Assembly: GCF_018449725.1 (NCBI RefSeq) | Contig: NZ_JAAVVC010000006.1 | Location: 62,001-126,000 of the forward strand | From: Pseudomonas sp. dw_612 | GTDB taxonomy: Bacteria > Pseudomonadota > Gammaproteobacteria > Pseudomonadales > Pseudomonadaceae | Direction of reading: 5' to 3' | Length of the DNA: 64,000 bases | In this document: piece after piece, positions 1 through 8,245 of the stretch | How positions within the stretch are numbered: the first letter of the stretch is position 1 | Layout of the letters: the number at the start of each line of letters is the position of its first letter | Made by a program: the position numbers and the translations under genes | The notes under the pieces: generated by a model | The model's database searches: none | Told to the model about the DNA's origin: nothing | The model's input: the letters and a program-made list of their open reading frames with translations, nothing else

Positions 1-1888
1 CGAACCAGCGACAGCGCACGCAATTGCGATTGCCACCAGGCACGGGACCGTTTCTCTGATTTGACGAAGAACCCTTAACGATTATCGGACCGCCGTTGTA
101 ACACCCCCCCACTGCGTTGTTGCCCTCAACATCACTAGTGTTGCCGCCAACCAGACACATGCCGTGGTGCATGGGCATCCAGCCCGTTGGGTTCCGTGCA
201 GCTGGATGCAGAGGGATAGCTGCGGCAAGGCTAGCCGGGCTGTTGCAGATGGCCCTTTGCAACAATTCCTCATGCTCGGTGTCGAGCAGGAAGTTCTGGA
301 TACTGGACACCTTGTTTACTTCCAGCCGCTCCGCCGCCCCTAGGAGTACATCGCGAATGTGCGTTGCACCGGGCTTGGTGTAATAAAGCGTCATCAGCAG
401 GCGGCTGTGGCCGACGAGTTTTTGCAGAACAGGGAACGGTACTTGGCCTTCGAGCGCCAAGGCAGTGATGAGGGAGACGCGCAAGCTATGCAAGGGAAAA
501 AGGGTAGTCACGCGGTATCTCTGTCCCTCCGACAGTGGAAGGAAACGAATCGGTGCGCCGTTGCTATGGGTTTCTCCCCGGTCAGCGAGTCGCAGTTCCA
601 GGGCCGCAAGCAAGCGAAACCAAGCCGTGGTCATTGTTTTCTCCGTAAGGGGGAGATGACGATCACCCTCAACTGCTTCCGGCATTCGGAACAGGAAGCA
701 AGCGTCCGGAAAACTCGCAAGTTGCACGTCACTCTTCGCGTCGATGTGACGACCATCCAGCTCCGACCATCGCGTGCGACGCGAAATGGGGTTGTATTTC
801 TCCTGCCAATTGCGCAGCTTCTCCAGGCAGTAGATGACGTCCTGATACACTGGCCCACCGAAGAGCCAGGGCAGGACGTAACCTTTTTCAGGCCCCGACT
901 TGGCGATATCCGCGGTTTTGTTGGTGTTGATGTAGAGCATGGTCGAAGCGGCGTCGCCGTCTGCGGGTGAGGTATTGCGGCGGAAGACTCCCTGTCGAAG
1001 CGTGTGACGCTCGCTGCCTTGCGCGAGCCTGCTCGGGTTCAATGTCCAATCACCGCCCTCGTAACGCCAGGTGTCAGCCTCGCCTGAGTCGAGCATACGA
1101 ACCTGAATCGTGCGCAGCGGTATGATGAGCTTTACGAGCAGAGCAACCCAACGAACCGGACTCCACATTTCCAACACCGCCCCACCTCGATAGTGAGGAT
1201 TCACCATCTTCCGCTCGCGCCATACGCAGTCTGGGTCGTTGCGGTCAATCTGTTCGTCGTTCACCTCGAACCAGTCAGGTCCTAAGGAGGCGACCTGGTC
1301 GACTCCTCCTCTCAACGCACTCTGTGCCCACTGCCAATCGCGGAAATGCGGCCCCGCTGCCAGCATTTGCCGCAGTTCGTCAATGTAGCCGTAGGGCAGT
1401 GGCGAATGCACGCTCTCTTCGCGACGGGGGAGGCCACTGTTTGACATCCGGGCCACAGGGTTGCGAAAGGCTGGCGAGACCACTGGCTGCCCGCCATCCG
1501 CAAATTCACTGAACTCTCGCAACAGTACGAAGTTCAGGAAAGAGTGGATACGGTTATTGCACTTGATGCCATATGCCGAATCAGGACAACCCGTCCGATA
1601 GAAGTCAGGTAATACAGTGTTGCGCGTTAAAAGCTCCGCCGGGTCGAGCGGAAGGCCTTGCTGGATAAGGTATCGCTCGAAGAAAGCTACTAACGCGTAA
1701 AGCCGGTCAGATACGCCATGTGTTTCGCCCTTCAACCATTCCACTGCCAAGGTACGCCAAGCGGCGAGTTGCGGGTATTCGCGTGCGACCCAACCTAGGG
1801 TCGTGTCTGTCTCACGCTTTACTCCTTTCGCCTTGTCGGGCGGAAAGGAGAGGTTCTTGGGCGCTGGCTTTGTTTTCTTCTCAGCCAT
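1..1888 (-). CDS. gmtZ: GmtZ-like recombinase of a Gamma-Mobile-Trio island, 3' end cut by window edge
   Basis: I read an open frame from ATG at 1888 leftward past base 1, at least 629 codons. Near residues 467-503 it carries a tyrosine-recombinase C-terminal signature: H467-S-L-R470, then VGH(494)S, then YY(502-503)TK, matching H-x-x-R / H / Y. The start lies 9 bp after the gmtY stop, so the two are almost certainly co-transcribed. The tail around residues 575-629 is Cys/Gly-rich (ends near CVRCRWF). Size, order and motifs match GmtZ (VPA1269 family), which with GmtY and GmtX defines GMT mobile islands in gammaproteobacteria. The family assignment is from memory, not a search. GmtX would be expected further left, outside the window. 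Confidence 0.82.
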   Translation of the reverse strand, partial: MAEKKTKPAPKNLSFPPDKAKGVKRETDTTLGWVAREYPQLAAWRTLAVEWLKGETHGVSDRLYALVAFFERYLIQQGLPLDPAELLTRNTVLPDFYRTGCPDSAYGIKCNNRIHSFLNFVLLREFSEFADGGQPVVSPAFRNPVARMSNSGLPRREESVHSPLPYGYIDELRQMLAAGPHFRDWQWAQSALRGGVDQVASLGPDWFEVNDEQIDRNDPDCVWRERKMVNPHYRGGAVLEMWSPVRWVALLVKLIIPLRTIQVRMLDSGEADTWRYEGGDWTLNPSRLAQGSERHTLRQGVFRRNTSPADGDAASTMLYINTNKTADIAKSGPEKGYVLPWLFGGPVYQDVIYCLEKLRNWQEKYNPISRRTRWSELDGRHIDAKSDVQLASFPDACFLFRMPEAVEGDRHLPLTEKTMTTAWFRLLAALELRLADRGETHSNGAPIRFLPLSEGQRYRVTTLFPLHSLRVSLITALALEGQVPFPVLQKLVGHSRLLMTLYYTKPGATHIRDVLLGAAERLEVNKVSSIQNFLLDTEHEELLQRAICNSPASLAAAIPLHPAARNPTGWMPMHHGMCLVGGNTSDVEGNNAVGGCYNGGPIIVKGSSSNQRNGPVPGGNRNCVRCRWF

Positions 1889-1897
1889 AAAGGTTTC

Positions 1898-3298
1898 TCA
1901 TTCATTGAGTTCGAGGCCGTACAGCAACTGGTCGGATGCGGCGAGTACGCTGGGATATCTTTCCCGCAGCCGCTGGGCAGCAGCTCTAAGTTCTGCCATG
2001 GCCTCTCGGCTATTGGCCTGCGTATAGACTTCTTGGCTCTCCAGGGAAGCGTGGTGCATGAAGCGGCGGATAAGCGGCTTGTCGATGCCGGCGTTGAGTA
2101 AGCGGCGGCCATAGGCATGGCGGTGACCGTGCGGGGTCGTGCCCAGTGTTTTGCTCACCATCAGCCCGATTCGCTCGCAAGCGGCTGCATGGGCCTTGTT
2201 GTACTGCGTCAGTGTGTACATCGCGCCAAGAGGGGCGCGATTCAGGTTGATGAAGGCAAAGGGATGATCGCGCTCCATACGCGCCACCTGCTCCAAGTAA
2301 CGGTGCCACAGGTGCAGGAACCACTCGCCGTACTCTGGCAAGAACCAGAACGCCAGCTTGTAATAGGCCGCATCATGGGTGCCCCCCTTCCAGCCGGCAT
2401 GGCGACGGTCCATCAGGTCTGTACGAGGTACTAGTCCGAACTGGTGGGCAAGATATTCCGCTCGGTTGCCTTTACGTGGTCGCCCCAGATCGTCGCGCCA
2501 ATCAACGGGTGCGGCACCGTAGCTTGGGTGATGAATGAGAACCTTAGCTTGACTGGCGGTCGCTGGATCCGGAAATACGTCGGAGATGTAGAGATGGAAA
2601 GGCTCTGATTCGCGGAAGCCTGCGCCGTGCAGCAGCAGCGTGATGAGCATGCCGCGATAATCAGGGCGCCCGACTGCGCAGAATCCCTTGAACAGTAGTT
2701 CTTCAAAGCGCTCTTCTGGGAAGGCCGGCGGTTCGCCTTTTTCGATCTTTGGGAGGCGTCGACCTCGCACACGGTGCCCGGTCTTGGCGGGGGATGCGTT
2801 CGTCGCCCAAGAGTGTCCGAGAAAGGCCTTGCTGCGTAGGAACTGGTAAGCAGCGTCGTCAGTTTGTCGATCGAATGCCCCACCCGAATAGCGCGGATTC
2901 ACCTTTCCCACCTCGGGGCGCATCTCGCTGAGCCAATCGAAGAAGTCGGTCAGATTGGTGATGATGTGCGAGGCATCCTGCGGCGATCGTGGGGCCCAGC
3001 ATAGTCTGCTCGGGTCGATGCCTGTTTCTAGGTCGAACGTCCCCGTGTAGAGACGTTGAGCGAAGTTTTGAAAAAGTCGATAGCTGTCGCGCTCTGCGGG
3101 ATTGGTTTGTAGGTATTCGAGGAACATTCGTACTGAGCGTGTCACTTTCCTCATCCACATCAGACTTCGGTCGTGACTGCGGTAAAGGCAGTAGTCGAGC
3201 AACGACTCCAACACACCAGCGGGCGTCAATAGCGCGGGAAGCTCCGTGTAGACACCTGTGGCATCTGTATAGACGCGCGCCTTTACTGTCACAAACAT
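1898..3298 (-). CDS. gmtY: GmtY-like tyrosine recombinase (Gamma-Mobile-Trio)
   Basis: This 466-aa protein has a C-terminal tyrosine recombinase core. The expected catalytic set is visible: R229 in GFRESE, H390-x-H392-R393 in HGHRHAYGRR, H415/H416 in MHHAS, and the candidate nucleophile Y425 in EVYTQ. The N-terminal half would be the DNA-binding/core-binding part. It is followed after 9 bp by gmtZ in the same direction. The pair is the hallmark of GMT islands, thought to act together in site-specific mobility. It is distinct from classical phage integrases, having no tRNA gene beside it and a second recombinase-like partner. The first ATG was used. Confidence 0.85.
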   Translation of the reverse strand: MFVTVKARVYTDATGVYTELPALLTPAGVLESLLDYCLYRSHDRSLMWMRKVTRSVRMFLEYLQTNPAERDSYRLFQNFAQRLYTGTFDLETGIDPSRLCWAPRSPQDASHIITNLTDFFDWLSEMRPEVGKVNPRYSGGAFDRQTDDAAYQFLRSKAFLGHSWATNASPAKTGHRVRGRRLPKIEKGEPPAFPEERFEELLFKGFCAVGRPDYRGMLITLLLHGAGFRESEPFHLYISDVFPDPATASQAKVLIHHPSYGAAPVDWRDDLGRPRKGNRAEYLAHQFGLVPRTDLMDRRHAGWKGGTHDAAYYKLAFWFLPEYGEWFLHLWHRYLEQVARMERDHPFAFINLNRAPLGAMYTLTQYNKAHAAACERIGLMVSKTLGTTPHGHRHAYGRRLLNAGIDKPLIRRFMHHASLESQEVYTQANSREAMAELRAAAQRLRERYPSVLAASDQLLYGLELNE

Positions 3299-3328
3299 GA
3301 GGCCTGCTCTATCTGTGTATTACGCACG

Positions 3329-3526
3329 TCAAAGCGCCCATTCGTGGCCTTCTCCGACGACTTGGTGCGACTCGCTGACTACGATTAGCGACCTGCCGCG
3401 ATGCACCAAGCAGAAGCTAGACACGAGGTCTGCGTCGACGCCGGCTGCGGATGTTGTGTCGCCAAGCTTGCCGATCCAAACATAGCGGTGGGTTTCGAGG
3501 CAGGCCAAGTAGTAGCCGATAGGCAT
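3329..3526 (-). CDS. Small hypothetical protein upstream of gmtY
   Basis: This is a 65-aa protein beginning MPIGYYLACLETHRYVWIGK. The start was chosen because GGAG lies 7 nt before this ATG (3526); a longer start at 3556 lacks that. It ends 30 bp before gmtY and is read in the same direction, so it may be the first gene of the gmtYZ transcript. Composition is protein-like, with aromatic-rich N-terminal strands and no signal peptide or membrane segment. I do not recognise the family. It could be a regulator or accessory protein of the recombinases, or an unrelated cargo gene. Confidence 0.5.
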   Translation of the reverse strand: MPIGYYLACLETHRYVWIGKLGDTTSAAGVDADLVSSFCLVHRGRSLIVVSESHQVVGEGHEWAL

Positions 3527-3790
3527 AGCATTGCTCCATCGATGTAATTGCGACACCCAAGCGTCTTTGAGTTATAGAAGACAGATGCAGGCAAAGCAAA
3601 AATGAAACGTCAAAGCCCTCCTGCCTAAATTAGTCGCTGCCGCCTACTCGATACCGGTCCCATCATGTATACATCACCTTAAACAAGGAAAAATCCCACG
3701 ATGGAGCAGCACAGCGTTGCCCGCGCTGCCACCTTCGAACGGTGCAATATCAAGCAGTAAAATGACAACCTTCGAGCCAAGGAATAGCCA
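3527..3790. promoter_or_regulatory. Divergent intergenic region between gmtYZ side and HEPN gene
   Basis: This region must hold the promoters for the leftward recombinase genes and the rightward 574-aa gene. A very short frame, 3701-3760 (19 codons, MEQHSVARAATFERCNIKQ), has an AAGGAA-like ribosome binding site before it and ends 30 bp ahead of the next gene. It could be a leader peptide or chance. AT-rich patches lie near 3590-3700, but no clear operator was identified. Confidence 0.4.
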
Positions 3791-5515
3791 ATGCTGCAAG
3801 CGGCGACAGGAAAGCTGTTTACCAACCGTAATGATCCACGTATCCGCACACTACGCGGCGTGATCTACACCAATCTGAGCCTTTGTACTTGGGAGCCCTT
3901 CAAGACCTTAATCGGAACTCTCCAGAACTTTGATTCGGCCAGCAACCCCAACGCTCTGTCTTATGAGTTGGTTGAGCAGATGGAAGCTGCACAGCCAGCT
4001 GCTGGGGTCTTGATCTCTCGGACAGTGGGCGCTTACATTCACGACTTTGCTGACGTGGCATCCTTCGGACTGCGTGCGATTTGCACGCCGGATGTTCGTG
4101 TCGCCGAACGTCTGTTGCACCAAAGACCCAGGCCCGGTGATCGACACCCGAGTGAGCGGTTAGCTCACTTCTATGATGCTACCGTCAATACCACGCTGGA
4201 TGACCTCAAGGCTTTCGAGCATTTCGCCGAGCAACTGATGGGGCTTCGCCGCTCAACGTATCTCGCAGTCATTCAGGCCATCAGGACATACGTGGCTGCG
4301 GTGCACAGAATGAGCGATGACCTGAATCTCGCCTACACGCTTCTGGTCATGAGCGTCGAATCACTGGCGCAGAAGTTCGATGGCTACAAAACAGTCTGGG
4401 AAGACGTACCGAATAAAAACCGCGAGGCGATCGATGCAGCCCTAACCGGCGTTTCATCGGACCATGCACAAGCTGTTCGGGAGGCTGTTGTTGCATCTGA
4501 ACACCCGCGCTTGGGGCAGCGATTCGTTCAATTCGTCCTCGAATACCTGCCTGCTGGCTATTTTTCCGAACTCGCCGACCGGGAAAAACGCCCGATCGGT
4601 CGCCGAGATATGGAGGCGGCCGTGCGGAACCTCTACGGGATCCGATCCAGCTACGTTCATACCCTAGAACCGCTGACGAAAGAGTTTCTTCATTTGGCCA
4701 GCCTTGGGGAAACCTATGAAGATCATGAAAAAATCATGTTCTCCTTTCAGGGGCTTTTTCGCTTGGTACGCGCCGTAATCATGGAATTCGTCAGCAAGGC
4801 AGAAAAGGTCGATCACGAGCCCTATGATTACGAGTGGGACAACCCCCATCTGCTGCGGCTACGGCAGGATCCCTCAGCTTGGATCTACAACGCTGAGGGA
4901 CTGAATAATCAAAGTTGCCGTGCCTATTTCAGGGGGTTGGTCGAGCTCATCGACAGTTGTCTGTCGGAGTTTCCCAACCGAAAACTTCACCCGTTCGACG
5001 CGATAATTGAGAGTGGACTCAAGATGAGGCCGCAGTTTAATTCAGCCTCTCAGCTTGCCCTACTGGGGTTCTACTTCATCAACCAGCACTATCTAGGACA
5101 AGGCCAAGGCTCACCTACCTTTTCCGAGCAGGACATTGAGCTCATAAACAAACCGAGTCTCGAATCACTGATTACACATGCCGTGATAGGCAACGATACG
5201 GAATGGTTGCCTTCGGAGCACCGCCAACAGCTTGAACGTTACTATGCACAACGCTTCAAGCCAACTGGCATCAAAGCCCCGTCCCAGGTGGAAGCTTGCA
5301 TGGGACTTGCTTTGGCGGAGCGTTACCGTCGGGCAGGGCAGGCGGAAGAGGCTCGATCCCAGATACTCAGGACGGCAGAGGACTTCGCGCACGATCCTAA
5401 ATTGCGAGAGTTTTCACAGACCTTTGAGGCTGATGAGCCGATCCAGTGGCTGCAGATCGCGTATCCCAAAACGGCGTCTGGCAAAGTCCCCACGCTGGAG
5501 TGCATCGGTCTATGA
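3791..5515 (+). CDS. HEPN-domain (Apea-like) protein, candidate anti-phage effector
   Basis: This 574-aa soluble protein starts at ATG 3791, 8 nt after AAGGAA. The central segment (about residues 180-320) looks like an Apea-like HEPN domain: a helical stretch AYTLLVMSVESLAQKF, then YGIRSSYVH with R285-x4-H290, the R-x4-6-H catalytic motif of HEPN ribonucleases. The C-terminal about 90 residues are helical and TPR-like (ACMGLALAERYRRAGQAEEA). No membrane segment or signal peptide was seen. It stands alone, diverging from gmtYZ in the position where GMT islands carry cargo. HEPN proteins in such settings often cleave RNA during phage infection; that role is inference. No antitoxin-like partner (for example a MNT nucleotidyltransferase) is adjacent. 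Confidence 0.75.
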   Translation: MLQAATGKLFTNRNDPRIRTLRGVIYTNLSLCTWEPFKTLIGTLQNFDSASNPNALSYELVEQMEAAQPAAGVLISRTVGAYIHDFADVASFGLRAICTPDVRVAERLLHQRPRPGDRHPSERLAHFYDATVNTTLDDLKAFEHFAEQLMGLRRSTYLAVIQAIRTYVAAVHRMSDDLNLAYTLLVMSVESLAQKFDGYKTVWEDVPNKNREAIDAALTGVSSDHAQAVREAVVASEHPRLGQRFVQFVLEYLPAGYFSELADREKRPIGRRDMEAAVRNLYGIRSSYVHTLEPLTKEFLHLASLGETYEDHEKIMFSFQGLFRLVRAVIMEFVSKAEKVDHEPYDYEWDNPHLLRLRQDPSAWIYNAEGLNNQSCRAYFRGLVELIDSCLSEFPNRKLHPFDAIIESGLKMRPQFNSASQLALLGFYFINQHYLGQGQGSPTFSEQDIELINKPSLESLITHAVIGNDTEWLPSEHRQQLERYYAQRFKPTGIKAPSQVEACMGLALAERYRRAGQAEEARSQILRTAEDFAHDPKLREFSQTFEADEPIQWLQIAYPKTASGKVPTLECIGL

Positions 5516-5835
5516 GTGCCTGCTAATGGATAGCTTAATTGCGCGAGCACCAGCAGAGCGTTGTATGAAGCAAATTCGGTCTACATAGATATATGTCTCA
5601 ACTACATCTGATGCTAATTTAAGGTATAGCTTTCTTATTTTCTGGTCAAAAAAATACCCCTCAGATAGGGGTATTGATGTACCCACAACCAGAAATACCC
5701 TAACTATGTATTCCCAGTTGGGGGCAATAACGTCGCGCTGGGCTTTTCACATGTCTCGAAAAAAGCCGAGGCGCGCTCAGAAATTTGATAACGATTTGCC
5801 CGACTCATGAATTAGTATTTCGCGCTCCCCATTCA
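5516..5835. other. Non-coding stretch between HEPN and TIR genes
   Basis: No convincing reading frame was seen. The stretch is AT-richer than its surroundings and contains one strong hairpin (5653-5675). Candidate TIR promoter sequence lies near 5780-5830. It may mark a junction between separately acquired cargo modules. Confidence 0.5.
5648..5675 (-). terminator. Rho-independent-like hairpin, leftward orientation
   Basis: AATACCCC (5653-5660) pairs perfectly with GGGGTATT (5668-5675) across a 7-nt loop. On the minus strand the stem is followed by a run of T (the A run at 5648-5655). No leftward gene lies immediately upstream of it, so it may insulate the HEPN gene or be a relic. Confidence 0.6.
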
Positions 5836-5899
5836 AGGAGGACATCCTGTGACTTCAGTGCGGTGCTCTGGCTGCACGTTTTATCTATCTGAGTAGGCC
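5836..5899 (+). promoter_or_regulatory. Strong SD and in-frame 15-codon leader ending in TAG before the TIR gene
   Basis: AAGGAGGA (5835-5842) sits 7 nt before GTG 5849. The GTG frame runs 15 codons (TSVRCSGCTFYLSE after the start) to TAG 5894-5896, and is in the same frame as the TIR gene whose ATG is 5900. The TIR ATG itself has only a weak, too-close GAGTAGG. TIR translation may therefore depend on reinitiation after the leader, or the TAG may be a mutation that shortened a once longer protein. Confidence 0.5.
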
Positions 5900-6616
5900 A
5901 TGGAAGACGTACGAAGCACCTGCACTCTTGTTCGAAAGTACCGGGCATTTATCAGCTACTCTCACGACGATGGCGAGGTCGCAAAATGGCTACACAACGC
6001 CCTTGAGACATGGAAGCTGCCATCAGACATACGGGCGCTGGTGCGCAAGCAACGGGGGGATTTGCGTCGTCTTTTTCCTGTCTTTATTGACCACGGAGAG
6101 TTGTCAAGTTCGCCCAGTCTTCGGCAGGCGCTCAAGCAAGCACTGGACAATTCCGATGCCTTGATCGTGCTTTGCTCACCCACATCGGCTACGTCCAACT
6201 GGGTGAATGAAGAGGTTCTGCATTTCAAGCGCACGCGACGAGGCGAGAAGATCATTACGGTCATGGTCGATAGCGCCCCAAAGCGCACGAACCATGCGTC
6301 GCCGAGTGACGAGTACTTTTGTCCGGCGTTGCGTCATCCGTTAGGTGAAGACAACGAGCTTGAAGTGAGTCAGCGTGAGGAACCTCTTGCGATCGATATG
6401 CGTGAACGCTCCGGCATCAGTCGTCGGGACGTATTGCTCAAGGTTATCGCCGGCATTGAAGGTGCGGCGGTTAGGTCGGCTTCGGTGAAGTTGAAAGTGG
6501 TGCCGCAGGATGCGGTGTGGGTGCCGGGTTTGAAGATGTGGAGTGGGTTCATGGGGGTGCGCTTTGGTGGGGATGGTGAGCGCAGTTTGGGATGGTGTTT
6601 GCGGCGGGGCTTTTAA
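5900..6616 (+). CDS. TIR-domain protein with shortened or altered C-terminus
   Basis: This is a 238-aa protein. Residues about 13-140 form a TIR domain: YRAFISYSHDD (first strand), then SDALIVLCSPTSATSNWVNEEV, where W101 and the following E105 match the W-x3-E catalytic glutamate of NAD-cleaving TIRs. The usual sequel of this subfamily appears (RRDVLLKVIAGI, near residue 180), but larger relatives continue with a long membrane/repeat sensor. Here the frame ends after about 50 residues of low-complexity, Trp/Gly-rich sequence. The protein may be a truncated effector. Bacterial TIRs commonly act in anti-phage NAD depletion; whether this one is active is unknown. It is convergent with the unknown gene at 6751-7746. 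Confidence 0.75.
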   Translation: MEDVRSTCTLVRKYRAFISYSHDDGEVAKWLHNALETWKLPSDIRALVRKQRGDLRRLFPVFIDHGELSSSPSLRQALKQALDNSDALIVLCSPTSATSNWVNEEVLHFKRTRRGEKIITVMVDSAPKRTNHASPSDEYFCPALRHPLGEDNELEVSQREEPLAIDMRERSGISRRDVLLKVIAGIEGAAVRSASVKLKVVPQDAVWVPGLKMWSGFMGVRFGGDGERSLGWCLRRGF

Positions 6617-6680
6617 TCGGGTTTAGGGAGTGAATACGGCGGCGAACAATCGTCCGCGTTTATAGTTTTCTAGCAAAATA

Positions 6681-6712
6681 AAGGAGTGGCTTCTATCGAG
6701 GCCATTCCTTTT
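6681..6712. terminator. Bidirectional terminator between TIR and the 331-aa gene
   Basis: AAGGAGTGGC and GCCATTCCTT form a 10-bp stem (with G-T pairs) around a 10-nt loop. It is followed by TTTT on the plus strand and by an ATTTT stretch on the minus strand. It lies between convergent genes and fits termination of both. Confidence 0.65.
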
Positions 6713-6750
6713 AATTACTGCCTAGCGACACTGAGCCGCTTGGCCTTTGG

Positions 6751-7746
6751 TCAAGCGCTGTGTTGTACCGGCGCGAATTCCGCCCTGACGAAGTATGTTT
6801 TTTCCTCTGCCCCAAGACTCGAAATTCCTGCCTGTGCGCCAACCTCTACTAGTTTCGCCTTGACCGAAAGTTCCAGGTTTTTGTCCGTGGAAAATGAGGT
6901 GTTTTCTTTAATTTCCAAAGAGGCTGACAGGCAACCGCCGACTTCGCGGGCAAATACTACGGCTTTCCAGGAGGGTTCGAAGGAGAGCCAAAAGAAGTTT
7001 TCACGTTTGACTGTGCTATCTGCTTTCCAAGGTCTGCCGGTTAATGAAAATTCACGGGTATCCAGTATGTCGTTGTTGCGTTCGGTTTTACCCGTGTAGC
7101 TGACGTCACCACCACCCATAGGGCCGACTTGGACCGATGCCTCCGCAGTGACGGTGCTGCGGGTTTTATCGGAAGCTTTTTTCGTGATGCTGATTTTGGT
7201 GGCCCCGAGATCAACTAATAGCTTGATCAATTCCGACTCGCGTTCTTCCAGAAGGATGGCGTCGTAGCTATCGCTTGGGATGTAGAGATTCCCCTTAACC
7301 GGATTCGAATCGTCGGTCAGTGGGTGTTTCCGGTAAGCCTTACCAACGACAGGATGGCCCGGCTGGAAACAATAGCCTTCGGCATTAGCTTGGCTGCGCG
7401 ACAATGAGTGATGTTGTACATAGGCAGCGAGCAAGCGCGCTTCTTCTTGTACGGCTTGGCTGGGCTCTTCGGATGTTGCGCTACGGCCTTTTCCGATTAG
7501 AGATGCGCCAGCGCCCACGCCGGCGACAGCAGCCGCTATGACAGAAATAGGTAGGATAGGAATGAGGAATGACGACATAGCCGCAGCCGCAGCCCCTGCA
7601 GCCACTGCACCTGACAAGGCTGGTTTCGCGGTGAGGAGTGTTGTGTCTTGACCTGGGAATGTGAAGTTTGGCGTGTAGTCTGCGTCACCGCTTTGGGTTG
7701 GGCTTGATGCGAACGGGTCTTCGATGATGTAAATAAGATCTAGCAT
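6751..7746 (-). CDS. Unknown protein with Ala/Gly-rich hydrophobic segments
   Basis: This is a 331-aa protein. Start ATG 7746 was chosen because AAGGAG lies 8 nt upstream; a 13-codon longer frame lacks this. Residues about 43-86 are strongly hydrophobic and Ala/Gly-rich (two possible membrane helices, SSFLIPILPISVIAAAVAGV). A soluble region follows with HPVVGKAYRKHPL, an ELIKLLVDLGATKISI helix-strand and a Thr/Ser/Gly-rich beta-like tail. I recognise no catalytic motif. It converges on the TIR gene and may belong to the same accessory region, for example as a membrane-acting partner or an independent effector. This is inference only. Confidence 0.6.
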   Translation of the reverse strand: MLDLIYIIEDPFASSPTQSGDADYTPNFTFPGQDTTLLTAKPALSGAVAAGAAAAAMSSFLIPILPISVIAAAVAGVGAGASLIGKGRSATSEEPSQAVQEEARLLAAYVQHHSLSRSQANAEGYCFQPGHPVVGKAYRKHPLTDDSNPVKGNLYIPSDSYDAILLEERESELIKLLVDLGATKISITKKASDKTRSTVTAEASVQVGPMGGGDVSYTGKTERNNDILDTREFSLTGRPWKADSTVKRENFFWLSFEPSWKAVVFAREVGGCLSASLEIKENTSFSTDKNLELSVKAKLVEVGAQAGISSLGAEEKTYFVRAEFAPVQHSA

Positions 7747-8245
7747 TGAGTAACGCTCCTTGTAGGCCAGACGCTTGTTTGCCAAGCCATGGTTTTGATC
7801 ACTTCCTGCAAAGGAAGCGTTCTTCGATCCCTTTGTGTCGGCTGTACTCGACTGACCTTGATGAGGGGCATGTCGTTTAGATCCACCAACCTCGGACTGA
7901 CTACACGTTTTAGTTCGGTTGAGCGGCTTTATAAAGGGGTTTATCGCGGATGTTAGTTACCCCGGCAAGCGGAGCCAGGACGAGTCTAGAAGGCTATGGA
8001 TCGCTTCAGAGATTGCGTTCTTTGTTGATTGCCAAAGGCGTGAAACACCTGGGACCGTGGGCGGTCTAGGTGTTCGCCGCGACTTCGGTCATATGTTGCG
8101 TAAGCAAGGCGAAGTTTCAGATGCACTGAGTTGAATGGTTTAAGGCTGCTTTGCTACCGAACGGGGGCAAACCCCCTCGCCACAGCGTGTTCCATCAGCA
8201 ATAGGTGCAGTGAGGGAGCCAGCCCCTCACTGCTGCGCCTGGCTG
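7747..8245. other. Gene-poor boundary stretch with hairpins and REP-like sequence
   Basis: No convincing gene was seen. A 71-codon TTG-started frame at 7919-8134 overlaps a long hairpin (8044-8074: AACACCTGGGACCG against CGGTCTAGGTGTT) and was not called. A REP-like hairpin (CGGGGGCAAACCCCCTCGCC, about 8162-8181) and GTGAGGG/CCCCTCAC (8210-8230) follow, the latter just downstream of the DUF6124 stop. The segment may hold the right end of the mobile region. Confidence 0.5.
8044..8074. terminator. 13-bp inverted repeat, possible terminator
   Basis: AACACCTGGGACCG and CGGTCTAGGTGTT pair with one mismatch and a short loop. No strong T run follows, so termination is uncertain. Confidence 0.35.

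Noticed and set aside
3329..5515. 65-aa gene and HEPN gene as a toxin-antitoxin pair
   Set aside because: They are divergent and separated by 264 bp, and the small protein runs with gmtYZ.
7919..8134. 71-codon TTG-started frame
   Set aside because: It overlaps a long inverted repeat, has no SD and no protein-like pattern.
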